Positions 17,708 through 26,543 of a DNA stretch of 64,000 nt are shown here, in pieces (within the stretch, counting starts at the first letter, position 1; each line of letters opens with the position of its first letter). The stretch covers positions 1-64,000 of the forward strand of contig DATJZV010000026.1 in NCBI GenBank assembly GCA_035498715.1. Reading direction: 5' to 3'. The position numbers and the translations under genes are program-made. Source of the DNA: DASPSR01 sp035498715. Lineage in GTDB: Bacteria > Nitrospirota > UBA9217. Under the pieces are notes generated by a model. The model did not search any database. It was not told where the DNA came from and was given only the letters and a program-made list of their open reading frames with translations.

Positions 17708-17766
17708 CGAGAGTAAACACCGAATAACAAATAAGCTCGCATGACCAGTCTTCAATAGAAGCGAGA

Positions 17767-17817
17767 TATTTGGAATTTATTTGTGATTTGAAATTTGGAA
17801 TTTGAAAATTGAAATTA
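17767..17817. repeat. AT-rich degenerate intergenic repeat
   Basis: Tandem variants of the word ATTTGGAATTTG/AAATTTG. Related AT-rich words recur at 15948-15977, 18306-18358, 45425-45450 and 48035-48118. It sits just upstream of the rplS Shine-Dalgarno, inside the operon. Confidence 0.4.
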
Positions 17818-17834
17818 ATGCTGGGAGGTTTACC

Positions 17835-18230
17835 ATGAACATTATACAGTCGTTGGAAAAAGCACAGTTGAAAGAGGGGATTCCGAGCTTCCGCGTGGGT
17901 GACACCATCCGCGTTCATGCGAAGGTTGTTGAAGGGGACAAGGAGAGGATTCAGGTCTACGAGGGCGTGGTAATCGGCCGCCAAGGTTCAGGCGCGCGTG
18001 AGGTCATCAGGGTCCGGAAGCTGTCCTACGGCGTGGGCGTCGAGAGGCTCTTCCCGCTCCACTCTCCCATGATTGACAAGATCGAGCTTGCCAAGCAGGG
18101 GAAGGTCCGGAGAGCGAAGCTCTATTTCCTCCGCGATCTGCGCGGCAAGGCTGCTAGGATCAAAGAGAAGGAGCGCGCCCTGGTATCCGCCGCCGGTGCA
18201 ACACAGGTTGACGTGACAGAGCAGAAATAG
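17835..18230 (+). CDS. rplS: 50S ribosomal protein L19
   Basis: Large-subunit protein at the 30S-50S interface. The motifs FRVGDTIRVHAKVVEGDKER and YEGVVIGRQGSG are clear, followed by GVGVERLFPLHSP and VRRAKLYFLRDLRGKAARIKE. The ATG at 17835 has GGGAGGT 5 nt upstream, which decides it over the ATG at 17802. The 131-residue protein has a slightly longer C-terminal tail than the E. coli protein. Confidence 0.95.
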   Translation: MNIIQSLEKAQLKEGIPSFRVGDTIRVHAKVVEGDKERIQVYEGVVIGRQGSGAREVIRVRKLSYGVGVERLFPLHSPMIDKIELAKQGKVRRAKLYFLRDLRGKAARIKEKERALVSAAGATQVDVTEQK

Positions 18231-18305
18231 GGGCTGGCAAGAAAGACGGATTCAAGCACGAAGGCCGCTATGGGGACGAATGCAGCAAGTGCAGAATTAA
18301 TCCTT

Positions 18306-18358
18306 CGAACTTGAGTATTATTTAAAATTTAGGATTTCGAATTTTATGTTTGGATTTT
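18306..18358. repeat. AT-rich degenerate intergenic repeat
   Basis: Contains AAATTTAGGATTTCGAATTTTATG and similar AT-rich words, related to 17767-17817 and 48035-48118. It lies between rplS and rnhB. Confidence 0.4.
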
Positions 18359-18370
18359 CGTGAGGTTTTT

Positions 18371-19063
18371 ATGCCTCGTGGCCGGCCCCGCCGAGGGGAA
18401 CCGCATCCAGACCGGATCGATGATCTGTTCAGCAACGAGCTGGCGTGCGATCCCCTGTCCTTTGAGCGGAGCGCACGCGCTTCCGGCTTTACCTGCATCG
18501 CAGGGTTGGACGAAGCCGGCAGGGGGCCGCTGGCCGGACCGGTGGTGGCCGCTGTGGCGGTGCTTCCCGACGGTCTCCTGATACCTGGCCTCACCGATTC
18601 CAAACAGGTGACGGAACAAGAGCGGGACCGGCTCTTCGATATTATCAGGGAGCAGTCAGTCGGCTATGGTATTGGCATTGCCGACGAGCGGACAATTGAT
18701 GATGTGAATGTCCTCCAAGCGACCATCATTGCCATGGAACGGGCGCTTGAATCCCTTCTCCCTCGGCCTGATTATCTGCTGATTGATGCACTCACCCTGC
18801 CACGGGTCTCAATCCCTCAGAAGCCGCTCATAAAAGGCGACTGCCGCAGTCACAGTATCGCGGCGGCGTCGATCCTCGCCAAGGTGACCCGTGACCGGTT
18901 GATGCTGGAACTTCACAAGAAATTCCCCCAGTACAATTTCCAGAAACATAAAGGCTATGGGACCAGGGAGCACTTGTCCCTGCTGAGAAAGCATGGCCCC
19001 TGCGAAGCGCACCGGCGGAGCTTTCATCCCGTTGCGCAGATGCTGCGCGGTGAAGCCCAGTGA
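18371..19063 (+). CDS. rnhB: Ribonuclease HII
   Basis: Cuts RNA in RNA-DNA hybrids, including single misincorporated ribonucleotides. The catalytic motif is LDEAGRGPLAGPVVAA (about residues 46-61, Asp-Glu); further acidic residues sit in LLIDALTLP, and AAASILAKVTRDRLM holds the conserved Ser/Lys region and Asp. The ATG at 18371 has GTGAGGT 5 nt upstream. About 40 residues rich in Arg and Pro precede the catalytic core, longer than in E. coli. yraN, which often follows rnhB, is absent. Confidence 0.94.
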   Translation: MPRGRPRRGEPHPDRIDDLFSNELACDPLSFERSARASGFTCIAGLDEAGRGPLAGPVVAAVAVLPDGLLIPGLTDSKQVTEQERDRLFDIIREQSVGYGIGIADERTIDDVNVLQATIIAMERALESLLPRPDYLLIDALTLPRVSIPQKPLIKGDCRSHSIAAASILAKVTRDRLMLELHKKFPQYNFQKHKGYGTREHLSLLRKHGPCEAHRRSFHPVAQMLRGEAQ

Positions 19064-19265
19064 ATCTCTTCAACGATATGCTCGGCAAGAAAGACCTTTC
19101 AATGCGCCTGAGTGAAACAAATGAAAAGATGGTAGGCTTCCTTTACATATCAGAAGGGTTTTAACGCTTTTCTCATTGTCGGGGTAGGAGCCGAGTGGTA
19201 TAGTGACAGTACCGCAGTAACCGCTCTTTTAAAGTTTACCTGCGCGTTACATTTATTTCAGATTA

Positions 19266-20633
19266 GTGGCCAAGAAATCATATAAAATAGGGATGGTAAG
19301 CTTGGGCTGCCCCAAGAACCAGGTGGATGCAGAGCAGATGCTCGGAGTACTTGCCGGCTCGGGTTTCGAGATTACCTCCGAGCAGGGCGAGGCGGATGTG
19401 ATTGTCGTGAACACCTGCGGGTTCATCGAATCGGCCAAGGAAGAGTCCATCGAGGCGATCCTTGACGCAGCAGAGATGAAAAAACGGGGGAAGTGCGCGA
19501 AACTCATCGTCGCCGGTTGCCTTGCCCAGCGCTACAAGGAAGAACTCTTGAGCGAGATTCCGGAAGCCGATGCCGTTATAGGAACGGCCGAGATCAGCAG
19601 GATCAGCGAGATCTGCGAGACAGCGCTTGCCGGGAAAAAACACATACTCAAAGTATCGGGGCCAGCGATGGTCTACGGACTCCCCCGCCTTAGCACGACT
19701 CCGCGTCATTACCGCTACCTCAAAATCGCAGAAGGATGCAGCAACCATTGCTCGTATTGCGCCATTCCGATCATCCGCGGAAACTTTAAGAGCAGGCCCT
19801 ATGAATCTATCCTGGACGAAGCGCGCATGCTCGCGGATGAAGGCGCGAAGGAACTCATCCTTCTTGCCCAGGATTCCACGGGATACCGTGACGGCGAGGC
19901 CGATCTGCCGCTGCTCTTGAAAGCGCTGACGCGAATTCATGCCATAGAATGGGTGCGCCTCATGTACGCCTACCCCGGCAGGATTAGTCCCGGGCTCATG
20001 ACGGTCTTGGCCGACGAAGAGAAGATCTGCAAATACCTCGACATCCCGATTCAGCATTTCGATGACAAGGTGCTCACGGCCATGAACCGGCGTGGAACTT
20101 CGGAGGATATCAGAAAGACAATTGAGCAACTACGCAGGCGGGTGCCCGGCATTGCGCTCCGCACCTCGCTCATTGTCGGTTTTCCTGGAGAGACCGAGGC
20201 CGCATTCAAGCGGCTACTTGCCTTCGTGAAAGAAGCTGAGTTTGAGCACCTCGGCGTGTTTACCTATTCTCCGGAAGAGGGTACGCCAGCCTGCGGTCTT
20301 GAAGCACGGGTTCCGGCGGAAATCGCCGCGGAACGGCTTGACCGGATCATGAAGGCCCAGGCAAAGATATCTCTCAAGAAGAACCGCGCACTCATCGGCA
20401 CGCATCACCGTGTGCTGGTCGACGGTATCGAAGACATGGCGCTCATCGGTAGACTCGCCACGCAGGCGCCGGAGATCGACGGCGTGGTCTATCTCTCCGA
20501 GACCGAGTCAGAGCCCGGCGAGTTTGTCGAGGTGACCATCTCCGATGCCACGGAGTATGATCTTATGGGGACAGCGAAAAACCTGATTGCGAATGACTCG
20601 AATGAGATAAATGGCACGGAGGGTGAACCATGA
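19266..20633 (+). CDS. rimO: Ribosomal protein S12 methylthiotransferase RimO
   Basis: Radical-SAM enzyme that methylthiolates Asp89 of ribosomal protein S12. The UPF0004 domain has three cysteines (SLGCPKNQVDAE, VNTCGFIESAKEES, VAGCLAQRYKEE). The radical-SAM cluster motif is EGCSNHCSYCAIP (CxxxCxxC, about residue 155), and a C-terminal TRAM domain begins near residue 375. The start is a GTG at 19266 without a strong Shine-Dalgarno. The 455-residue length is normal. The following S1-domain gene begins about 70 nt downstream. Confidence 0.93.
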   Translation: MAKKSYKIGMVSLGCPKNQVDAEQMLGVLAGSGFEITSEQGEADVIVVNTCGFIESAKEESIEAILDAAEMKKRGKCAKLIVAGCLAQRYKEELLSEIPEADAVIGTAEISRISEICETALAGKKHILKVSGPAMVYGLPRLSTTPRHYRYLKIAEGCSNHCSYCAIPIIRGNFKSRPYESILDEARMLADEGAKELILLAQDSTGYRDGEADLPLLLKALTRIHAIEWVRLMYAYPGRISPGLMTVLADEEKICKYLDIPIQHFDDKVLTAMNRRGTSEDIRKTIEQLRRRVPGIALRTSLIVGFPGETEAAFKRLLAFVKEAEFEHLGVFTYSPEEGTPACGLEARVPAEIAAERLDRIMKAQAKISLKKNRALIGTHHRVLVDGIEDMALIGRLATQAPEIDGVVYLSETESEPGEFVEVTISDATEYDLMGTAKNLIANDSNEINGTEGEP

Positions 20634-20703
20634 AGCGTCTTCATTCGTGACATTCGAATAATTCGCTTACTTCGTGTTAAATTATTTTAGTGAAAGGGGC
20701 TGT

Positions 20704-21912
20704 ATGGATAACAACAATCGATCAGCAAATGAAGCAAATGGTGAGGAGAGCTTTGCGGACATGTTCGAGAAGAGCTTCAAGAGGCAGGGCCGGCTTGAGC
20801 CCGGACAGATGGTCGATGCAGAGATCGTCAAGATCTCGGCGGACTGGATCTTTCTCGATCTCGGCGGAAAAGGAGAGGGCTACCTCGATAAGAAAGAGAT
20901 GATCGATGAGGCTGGTAATCTTACCGTCAAAGAAGGCGATACGGTCCGTGCCTACTTCATTTCCTCGGAAAATAATGAGATGCATTTTACTACGAAGATT
21001 GGATCGGGTCCGGGAAAACAGAGTCAGCTCGAGGATGCTTGGAGAAACAAGATTCCAGTCGAGGGCACGATTGCAAAAGAAATGAAGGGCGGGTTTGAGG
21101 TCAAGATCGGCAGCGTGCGCGCCTTCTGCCCCTTTTCGCAGACGGGAATCCGTCGAGAGGAAAACCAGGCTGATTATATAGGTAAGTCCCTGTCCTTTAA
21201 GATCATTGAGTTCGGCGAGGATGGCAGGAACATCGTGCTCTCCCGGAGGGCTATTCTGGACGATGAACGGCGGAACAAGAAACAGGAATTAAGAAAGACG
21301 CTACAAGAGGGCATGAAGGTAAAAGGGAAGGTGACCTCCATCCAGAAGTTTGGCGCTTTTGTGGATATCGGCGGAATCGAAGGCCTGCTCCCGGTTTCCG
21401 AGATAGCCTGGGGCAGAACGGAGAAGGTCAGCGACATACTTTCCTTAGGCCAGGAAGTCGAAGTGATCATCAAAAAGCTCGACTGGGATCAGGACCGGTT
21501 CTCCTTCAGCCTAAAGGACGCATTGCCCGACCCTTGGGACAGTGCTGCGGATGCCTATCCTGCGGGTTCCTTTCACATCGGGACGGTCTCCCGACTCGCC
21601 CCTTTTGGCGCATTCGTCACCTTGAGGGAAGGGATAGACGGACTTATTCATATCTCTAAGTTGGGCGCCGGCAGGAGGATTAATCATCCACGCGAGGTGC
21701 TCAAGGAAGGGCAGACCGTCGAGGTAAAGATCGAGGCTTTTGACCGTTCAAGCAGAAAGCTCTCGCTCTCTTTAGCGGAAATCAGCCGCGAAGAAGAAGA
21801 GGCGGCGGCTACGCTTAAGGACTATCAGCAGAAGGCCGCGGCTGTTCCGAAGACTATGGGGTCGCTTGGAGATATGCTGAAAGAGAAGATGGAACAGAAA
21901 GAGAAAAAGTAG
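20704..21912 (+). CDS. S1 RNA-binding domain protein (four S1 repeats)
   Basis: A ribosomal-protein-S1-like protein with four S1 domains at about residues 30-100, 105-175, 190-260 and 280-350. The third is canonical: GMKVKGKVTSIQKFGAFVDI. The last is GTVSRLAPFGAFVTLREGIDGLIHIS. The acidic start and a Lys/Glu-rich tail flank them. True RpsA usually has six domains, so this could be a short S1 or an accessory RNA-binding protein. The ATG at 20704 has GAAAGGGG upstream, which excludes the frame opening at 20674. It is probably co-transcribed with rimO. Confidence 0.85.
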   Translation: MDNNNRSANEANGEESFADMFEKSFKRQGRLEPGQMVDAEIVKISADWIFLDLGGKGEGYLDKKEMIDEAGNLTVKEGDTVRAYFISSENNEMHFTTKIGSGPGKQSQLEDAWRNKIPVEGTIAKEMKGGFEVKIGSVRAFCPFSQTGIRREENQADYIGKSLSFKIIEFGEDGRNIVLSRRAILDDERRNKKQELRKTLQEGMKVKGKVTSIQKFGAFVDIGGIEGLLPVSEIAWGRTEKVSDILSLGQEVEVIIKKLDWDQDRFSFSLKDALPDPWDSAADAYPAGSFHIGTVSRLAPFGAFVTLREGIDGLIHISKLGAGRRINHPREVLKEGQTVEVKIEAFDRSSRKLSLSLAEISREEEEAAATLKDYQQKAAAVPKTMGSLGDMLKEKMEQKEKK

Positions 21913-22144
21913 CTAGGCAATAGATGCTCAGAACCGCTTATTTTTCTTGATTTCAAATCGATTCGAACAGATACCATTCTCAAACGGCATTCTGCAGGTT
22001 CCAGGAGCAGCCAACGTGTCGCTTCCGTATAATTTAATGTTCACTGATATAGACATGAGAATCAACCAGCCTTCATGTTTTAGTCACGATAATGGCCACG
22101 ATAAATAACGCAATCGAACTCCCTGTCCCGTCAGGGCGTTTGAT

Positions 22145-22734
22145 CTAAATCGATTCAAAACCACCATTTGTATATTTTCTATCAATCACCGATACTTTGC
22201 CGCGTGTAAAAAAGCAGATTAGTTTGGTACAATGTGCATAATATCTGTATTGAGTCTGATTGAGGGGGAGACAGCGGGAACCAAAAGCTCCACGCATGGC
22301 CGTTCGATAAGATCATCAGGATGCTCACGTACAAGGCCAGGCTCAAAGGCATCTGCATTGTCAAGGAATCCGAGGACTACACGAGCCAGACATGCTGCCT
22401 GTGCGGCACAACGTGCAGATCCAATCGTGTCCATCGTGGCCTCTATGCCTGCAACCAATGCGGTGCCGTCATCAACGCTGACGTGAACGGCGCAATAAAC
22501 ATCTTAAAAAGGTATCTCCCGGAGCAAATAAGTGTCTCCTGGAGTAGTGGCTGCCTGGCACAGCCTGCGGTCAACCGGTTTGCCTGGAGAAAGACCAGGC
22601 CCGTAACAACTGCCCATAAACCGGGGACGTGGCAAACATCTCTGCCGCATCCGCGAACAGGATCAGCAGTGGCCCTTAGTGAAGTAAGGGCCTGATTCGG
22701 GAATCCCCGGCCTTCAGGCCGGGGAGGATGTCAA
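22145..22734 (+). mobile_element. Internally deleted IS200/IS605-type element (TnpB remnant), copy 2
   Basis: The right boundary is exact: the repeat shared with 3-125 stops at 22734. The left boundary is inferred. A TTGAT pentamer at 22140-22144, the target motif known for ISDra2-like elements, would place the left end at 22145, and joining the two flanks there closes the disrupted gene (see 22735-23119). Only the last third of tnpB remains, with no tnpA. About 120 nt of non-coding left end precede it. It is therefore a non-autonomous derivative that still keeps the right-end hairpins. Confidence 0.65.
22264..22695 (+). pseudogene. tnpB: C-terminal fragment of an RNA-guided nuclease TnpB
   Basis: An in-frame TGA at 22261-22263 closes the frame, so only about 143 codons remain. 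The fragment begins GNQKLHAWPFDKIIRML, then carries the zinc ribbon (CCLC, then YACNQCG, two CxxC pairs) and NADVNGAINIL, which contains the third RuvC Asp. RuvC-I Asp and RuvC-II Glu are missing, so no nuclease activity is possible. The last 27 codons are identical in protein sequence to the end of copy 1 at the start of the window. Confidence 0.85.
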
Positions 22735-22750
22735 GTTTGTTCATGTCATA
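22612..22750 (+). ncRNA. Putative omega-RNA (reRNA) 3' part of the TnpB element
   Basis: In IS605-family elements an RNA covering the tnpB 3' end and the right end guides TnpB, with the flanking DNA as guide. Here two stems are visible: GGCCCTTA/TAAGGGCC (22671-22678 with 22685-22692) and CCCCGGCCT/AGGCCGGGG (22705-22713 with 22716-22724). The element ends at GATGTCAA, and the guide would begin at 22735 (GTTTGTTCATGTCATA). The 5' limit is unknown. The inference rests on the family; expression is not shown. Confidence 0.4.
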
Positions 22751-23119
22751 TCGTAATTCATAGATCCTTAACTCAATAAGAGTCACCTTAATAGGACCTT
22801 CATTTGTGAGAATAATATGAGGGCGTGATCCCTCGACATTGCTCATATTGGCGCGCAGGTGAACTGATGGCTCCAGGAACAGCTTGCTAATTTGTCTCTC
22901 CTCCACGCTGCTTTCCTTTGCGATGTTGTTCGCCTGACACGAGAAATAAAGCGCGGCCAAAGAGGGTATATACGGTGAATACCGTAAGGCCGGACTTTTA
23001 TAAATATATTTGAAGGCTGGAATTATAAACTTCTCGATTACCATCATGGCTGAATGTTTCAGATTTAATAAATCTGGTCTGCTGAATTGACGTTTTCTCG
23101 TTTTTTTGCCAGATTTCAT
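22735..23119 (-). pseudogene. Small gene cut by the TnpB element near its 3' end
   Basis: A minus-strand gene with a good Shine-Dalgarno (GGGGAG, 5 nt before the ATG at 23119). It encodes a basic N-terminus, a weak hydrophobic stretch (YIPSLAALYFSC) and a C-terminal part that looks like a beta-rich domain (HIILTNEGPIKVTLIELRIY). After about 128 codons it runs into the element and continues 19 codons through its right end. If the element is removed at 22145/22734, the frame would end after only a few more codons (HQTP, stop). I do not recognise the family. The insertion replaces only the last few residues, so it may still function. Confidence 0.5.
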
Positions 23120-23359
23120 CTTATCTCCCCATCGCTATATGGAAGTTGGTCGCATAGTGCGGTAGCCCTTGCTTCGACTGCCCATGCATGCAATTAAGCG
23201 ATAGGTCCACTGTAACAGATATTCGTCTTTTTGTAAAATGAAAGGACTGTAAGTCTTTGATATCGTTATGCTCAATTGGCGGTTCACATGCCAAATGGAT
23301 AAAAAATACCAACGGTACATACTAATGCTCATTATGTTTTCTGAGATTTTGCTCAATGC

Positions 23360-23388
23360 TTGAATTTTCCATCCTATCCTGATACAGT
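23360..23388 (+). promoter_or_regulatory. Promoter giving a predicted leaderless mRNA for the transporter fusion
   Basis: TTGAAT (23360-23365), 17-nt spacer, TACAGT (23383-23388), then 7 nt to the GTG at 23396. No Shine-Dalgarno is present. Confidence 0.45.
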
Positions 23389-23395
23389 GTAACCT

Positions 23396-25030
23396 GTGAT
23401 CACGGCCTTCATTATTTTCATTATCACCTACATCTTCATCGGTCTTCGCCAGATCCCGCGGGTGCACATCGACCGACCCGCAGGCGCTCTCATTGGCGCC
23501 GTGCTGATGATAGCCTTCGGTGTGCTTACTCTCGACCAGGCCTTTGCCGCCATAGACATGCATACCCTGCTCCTTTTGCTCGGGATGATGATCATCACCG
23601 TCTACCTCAGGGCCGCTGGGTTCTTCGAGCTCATGGCAGACAAGATTCTCTCGCTCTCGAAAACGCCGCTCCAGCTTCTGATCTTCGTCACGGTCTCGTC
23701 GGGACTTCTCTCGGCTTTGTTCGTGAACGATACCATCTGCCTGCTCTACACGCCGATCATCCTTGAGGTGACGGTGCAGCTGGGGGTGAACCCTATACCG
23801 TATCTGATCGCGCTTGCCACATCGTCGAACATCGGAAGCGTCATGACTGTGACTGGAAATCCGCAGAACATGCTCATCGGCATTTACTCGAAGATACCTT
23901 ATCTCTCATTCTTCGGCGCACTTCTTCCGGTGGCACTCCTGGGCTTCATCGTGAGCATTATGGTGCTCCGGTTTGTATATCGCGATGATATGAAGAAGAA
24001 GTGTTTCCTAAAGAGGCCAACCATGCCCGCCTATGATGTTAAGAGGCCGCTTTTGATCAAGTCGCTTCTGGTCTGTACTGCAGTTCTTGTGGCATTCTCA
24101 TTCGGCTATCCGTATTCGCTCACAGCCGCCGCCGGTGCGGTCATGCTGATGCTCATCGGCGGCATGCGCACGGAGCGGGTCCTGGAAGGTGTGGACTGGA
24201 CACTCCTCCTGTTCTTTTCAGGGTTGTTCGTAGTGATGCATGGGGTCGAAGTCTCGGGCCTTGCCTCGGCGCTGATCAATCGTATGGGCAATGTCGCATC
24301 GTATTCGACGGAGGGTAAAATTGCGGGGCTTTCCCTGATCACCGCCGTCCTTTCGAACGTCGTAAGCAACGTGCCTGCGGTGATGCTGCTGAAGCCACTC
24401 ACGCAAACGCTCGGTGGCGACCGAATCTTCTGGCTTACCCTTGCCATGAGCAGCACGCTGGCAGGGAACCTCACGCTCATCGGGTCGGTCGCGAACCTGA
24501 TCGTGGTCCAGCAGGCCAGGAGAAGGGTGGAGATCGGTTTCATGGAATATTTCCGTGTCGGTGCGCTGATCACGGCCGCTACCGTCGCCATCGGTATTCT
24601 GGTCCTGGCTGTTGAAGTAAAAATGGGAAACGGCGCCGAGGCCTATGCGGCTGAGATGAAGGAAAAGCAGATGACCGTGACGTTTATGCCCCGCGGCCAC
24701 ATAGCAGGCCACCGGACATTCACGGTAGTGCTCGTGTGCGATACTGACCAGTCGCGGGCCAGGGGGCTCCAGGGATTCAGGCCTCTCCAGCCGAAAGAAG
24801 CTGCACTTTTCGTGTTCGACAGACCCGAGGCCGTGACCTTCTGGATGGGGAGCGTGACCTTCCCGATCGATATCATTTTTGTTAGCCCTGATGGATACAT
24901 TGTCGAAGTTTCTCCCCACTGCCTGCCGGGAAGCCATGAGTTCTATGGCTCCGGGGTCCCGGTGAAATGGGTGGTCGAGACAGCAGCGGGGTCAGGGGTG
25001 ATGGTGGGGGACAGGGTAGTGATCAAGTAG
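23396..25030 (+). CDS. Anion permease (SLC13/ArsB-like) fused to a DUF192 domain
   Basis: A two-part protein of 544 residues. Residues 1 to about 415 form a polytopic permease of the ion-transporter superfamily (CitMHS/ArsB/NhaD-like) with about eleven hydrophobic segments and the paired signatures NDTICLLYTPIIL with TSSNIGSVMTVTGNPQNMLIG (first half) and SNVVSNVPAVMLL with STLAGNLTLIGSVANLIV (second half). After a short linker, residues about 425-544 form a DUF192 domain (SRARGLQGF, FWMGSVTFPIDIIFVSPDG), normally a separate small exported protein. The substrate is unknown. The GTG start is directly behind a promoter, so the mRNA may be leaderless. Confidence 0.85.
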   Translation: MITAFIIFIITYIFIGLRQIPRVHIDRPAGALIGAVLMIAFGVLTLDQAFAAIDMHTLLLLLGMMIITVYLRAAGFFELMADKILSLSKTPLQLLIFVTVSSGLLSALFVNDTICLLYTPIILEVTVQLGVNPIPYLIALATSSNIGSVMTVTGNPQNMLIGIYSKIPYLSFFGALLPVALLGFIVSIMVLRFVYRDDMKKKCFLKRPTMPAYDVKRPLLIKSLLVCTAVLVAFSFGYPYSLTAAAGAVMLMLIGGMRTERVLEGVDWTLLLFFSGLFVVMHGVEVSGLASALINRMGNVASYSTEGKIAGLSLITAVLSNVVSNVPAVMLLKPLTQTLGGDRIFWLTLAMSSTLAGNLTLIGSVANLIVVQQARRRVEIGFMEYFRVGALITAATVAIGILVLAVEVKMGNGAEAYAAEMKEKQMTVTFMPRGHIAGHRTFTVVLVCDTDQSRARGLQGFRPLQPKEAALFVFDRPEAVTFWMGSVTFPIDIIFVSPDGYIVEVSPHCLPGSHEFYGSGVPVKWVVETAAGSGVMVGDRVVIK

Positions 25031-25053
25031 GAGTTGAGGAAATCTCTTGGCGC

Positions 25054-25239
25054 ATGGCGAATTGGGGTATTGCCGACGTTGAGCGGGCAATAAAAGAGGC
25101 GATCGAGATCGCAAGAGCCTGGACAGTTCGAAACGCTGAAGTTCCCGCTCAAAAGAAAAAAGGATTTTGGGTATTCCTTGAACTGGACGCCACACGGGAC
25201 GGGATACGGCAGAGCATCGTGATGCTGAAAAAAATATAG
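25054..25239 (+). CDS. Small hypothetical protein (61 aa)
   Basis: A short frame that opens 23 nt after the transporter fusion. From the ATG at 25054 it reads MANWGIADVERAIKEAIEIARAW, an amphipathic helix, then a Lys-rich middle (QKKKGFWVFLELD) and ends KKI. The Shine-Dalgarno is weak (GAGGA at about 13 nt). The composition is protein-like, but I do not recognise it. Confidence 0.35.
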   Translation: MANWGIADVERAIKEAIEIARAWTVRNAEVPAQKKKGFWVFLELDATRDGIRQSIVMLKKI

Positions 25240-25441
25240 AAATGTCTCGTCACAGAGAGCGCGGGGGAAAGAAGCGGAAGCAGAAGCTGATCAGACCCGG
25301 ATAGAATCAAAAAAGTCTGTTATGTAATTTAGTGCATGGGACATAATAACTCGTCCCCGCTTTCTATGTAAATCTGCTTCTCATAGACCTGCTTTAACTT
25401 TTTTCTGGGCTCTCGGCGTCCCCTGCGGTGAAAGAACTCCT

Positions 25442-26374
25442 ATGAACATCATCCCTCTTGCAGCTGAATCGCTCGGCGTCAGGAGCGCCGCTTTTTTCAT
25501 CGAGACCGGTGGCGTGAGTATACTCATCGACCCTGGCGTGTCGCTTGCATCGATGCGCTTCGGCCTGCCACCCCATCCTCTCGAGATCAAGGCCATGAAC
25601 GAGAGCTGGCGCGTGATCAAGGGATACGCCGCGCGTGCGGACATCCTCATCATCACCCACTACCACTTCGACCACTTCGATCCCACGGAGCCACTCGTGT
25701 TGAAAGGGAAGGTGCTCCTCATAAAGCATCCTGATGAGAACATCAATTCAAAACAACGCGAACGCGCGCGCGATCTGATCAGGAACTTCAAGACCTTGCC
25801 GCGCAGGGTTGAATTTGTTGATAATAACGGATTCGATTTCGGCGGCACCGCAATCCGGTTCTCTCCAGCAGTGCCGCACGGGCCGAGCGCAAAAGGCGGG
25901 TGGGTCGTCGAAGTTTCTGTTCAGGAACGGGGGTGTTGCTTCCTGCATACCTCAGACATTCAGGGCGCCAGTCTCCCGCAACATATGCATTTCATTCTGT
26001 CGGAAAATCCCGATGTCCTGTATCTGGACGGCCCGCTCACGTACCGTATGGAGCACGGGTTCAGGATTGATGATCTCAGAGCTTCGATCAGCAATATTTG
26101 CAGGGTGATAGAGACGACGCGCGTACGAACGCTCATTATTGATCATCATCTGCTCCGGGACCCGAACTGGAAAGAAGAGATGGTCGAGGTCTTTGAGAGG
26201 GCACGTAAAGCCGGCAAGAAGGTCGTGACAGCGGCGGGCTTCCTGGGAAAAGAAGACGAGATCCTTGAGGCGCATCGGCGGCAGCTCTTTGCGTGGCATC
26301 CGGACATGCCAGAGGAAACGATCAGGCGGAGCAGAACTTTTCAACTGGTAAAGGAGTTGACGAAACATCTTTGA
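25442..26374 (+). CDS. MBL-fold metallo-hydrolase, UPF0282-like
   Basis: A metallo-beta-lactamase-fold protein of 310 residues. The metal-binding motif THYHFDHFDP (HxHxDH, about residues 77-86) is intact, further likely ligands are FLHTSDIQG (Asp) and IIDHHLL (His), and LIDPGVS is an early strand. Overall layout resembles the UPF0282 family, best known from archaea, with no known substrate. The Shine-Dalgarno before 25442 is weak. It stands alone between the transporter fusion and fmdB. Confidence 0.8.
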   Translation: MNIIPLAAESLGVRSAAFFIETGGVSILIDPGVSLASMRFGLPPHPLEIKAMNESWRVIKGYAARADILIITHYHFDHFDPTEPLVLKGKVLLIKHPDENINSKQRERARDLIRNFKTLPRRVEFVDNNGFDFGGTAIRFSPAVPHGPSAKGGWVVEVSVQERGCCFLHTSDIQGASLPQHMHFILSENPDVLYLDGPLTYRMEHGFRIDDLRASISNICRVIETTRVRTLIIDHHLLRDPNWKEEMVEVFERARKAGKKVVTAAGFLGKEDEILEAHRRQLFAWHPDMPEETIRRSRTFQLVKELTKHL

Positions 26375-26480
26375 TCATGATTCCCACAAAGGTGAGATAT
26401 CTCCGGTCATCGTTTTCATTAACATCACTCAGTGCAATAAGAGAATCAAACTAAAAACAGAGAAAAACCCTTAAAAAAGC

Positions 26481-26509
26481 TTGTATTTCCCCGTTCCATT
26501 GTTTATAAT
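26481..26509 (+). promoter_or_regulatory. Promoter for fmdB and the sugar isomerase-like gene
   Basis: TTGTAT (26481-26486), 17-nt spacer, perfect TATAAT (26504-26509). Predicted +1 is near 26516, 28 nt before the fmdB ATG, with GGAGG in between. Confidence 0.55.
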
Positions 26510-26543
26510 ACATCCCTTATTTCAGGACATTGGAGGTTTTGTT

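Noticed and set aside
22122..22137. CCCTG/CAGGG hairpin just before the inferred element left end
   Set aside because: Short stem and no firm link to the element or to termination; it may be part of the host gene's 3' end.
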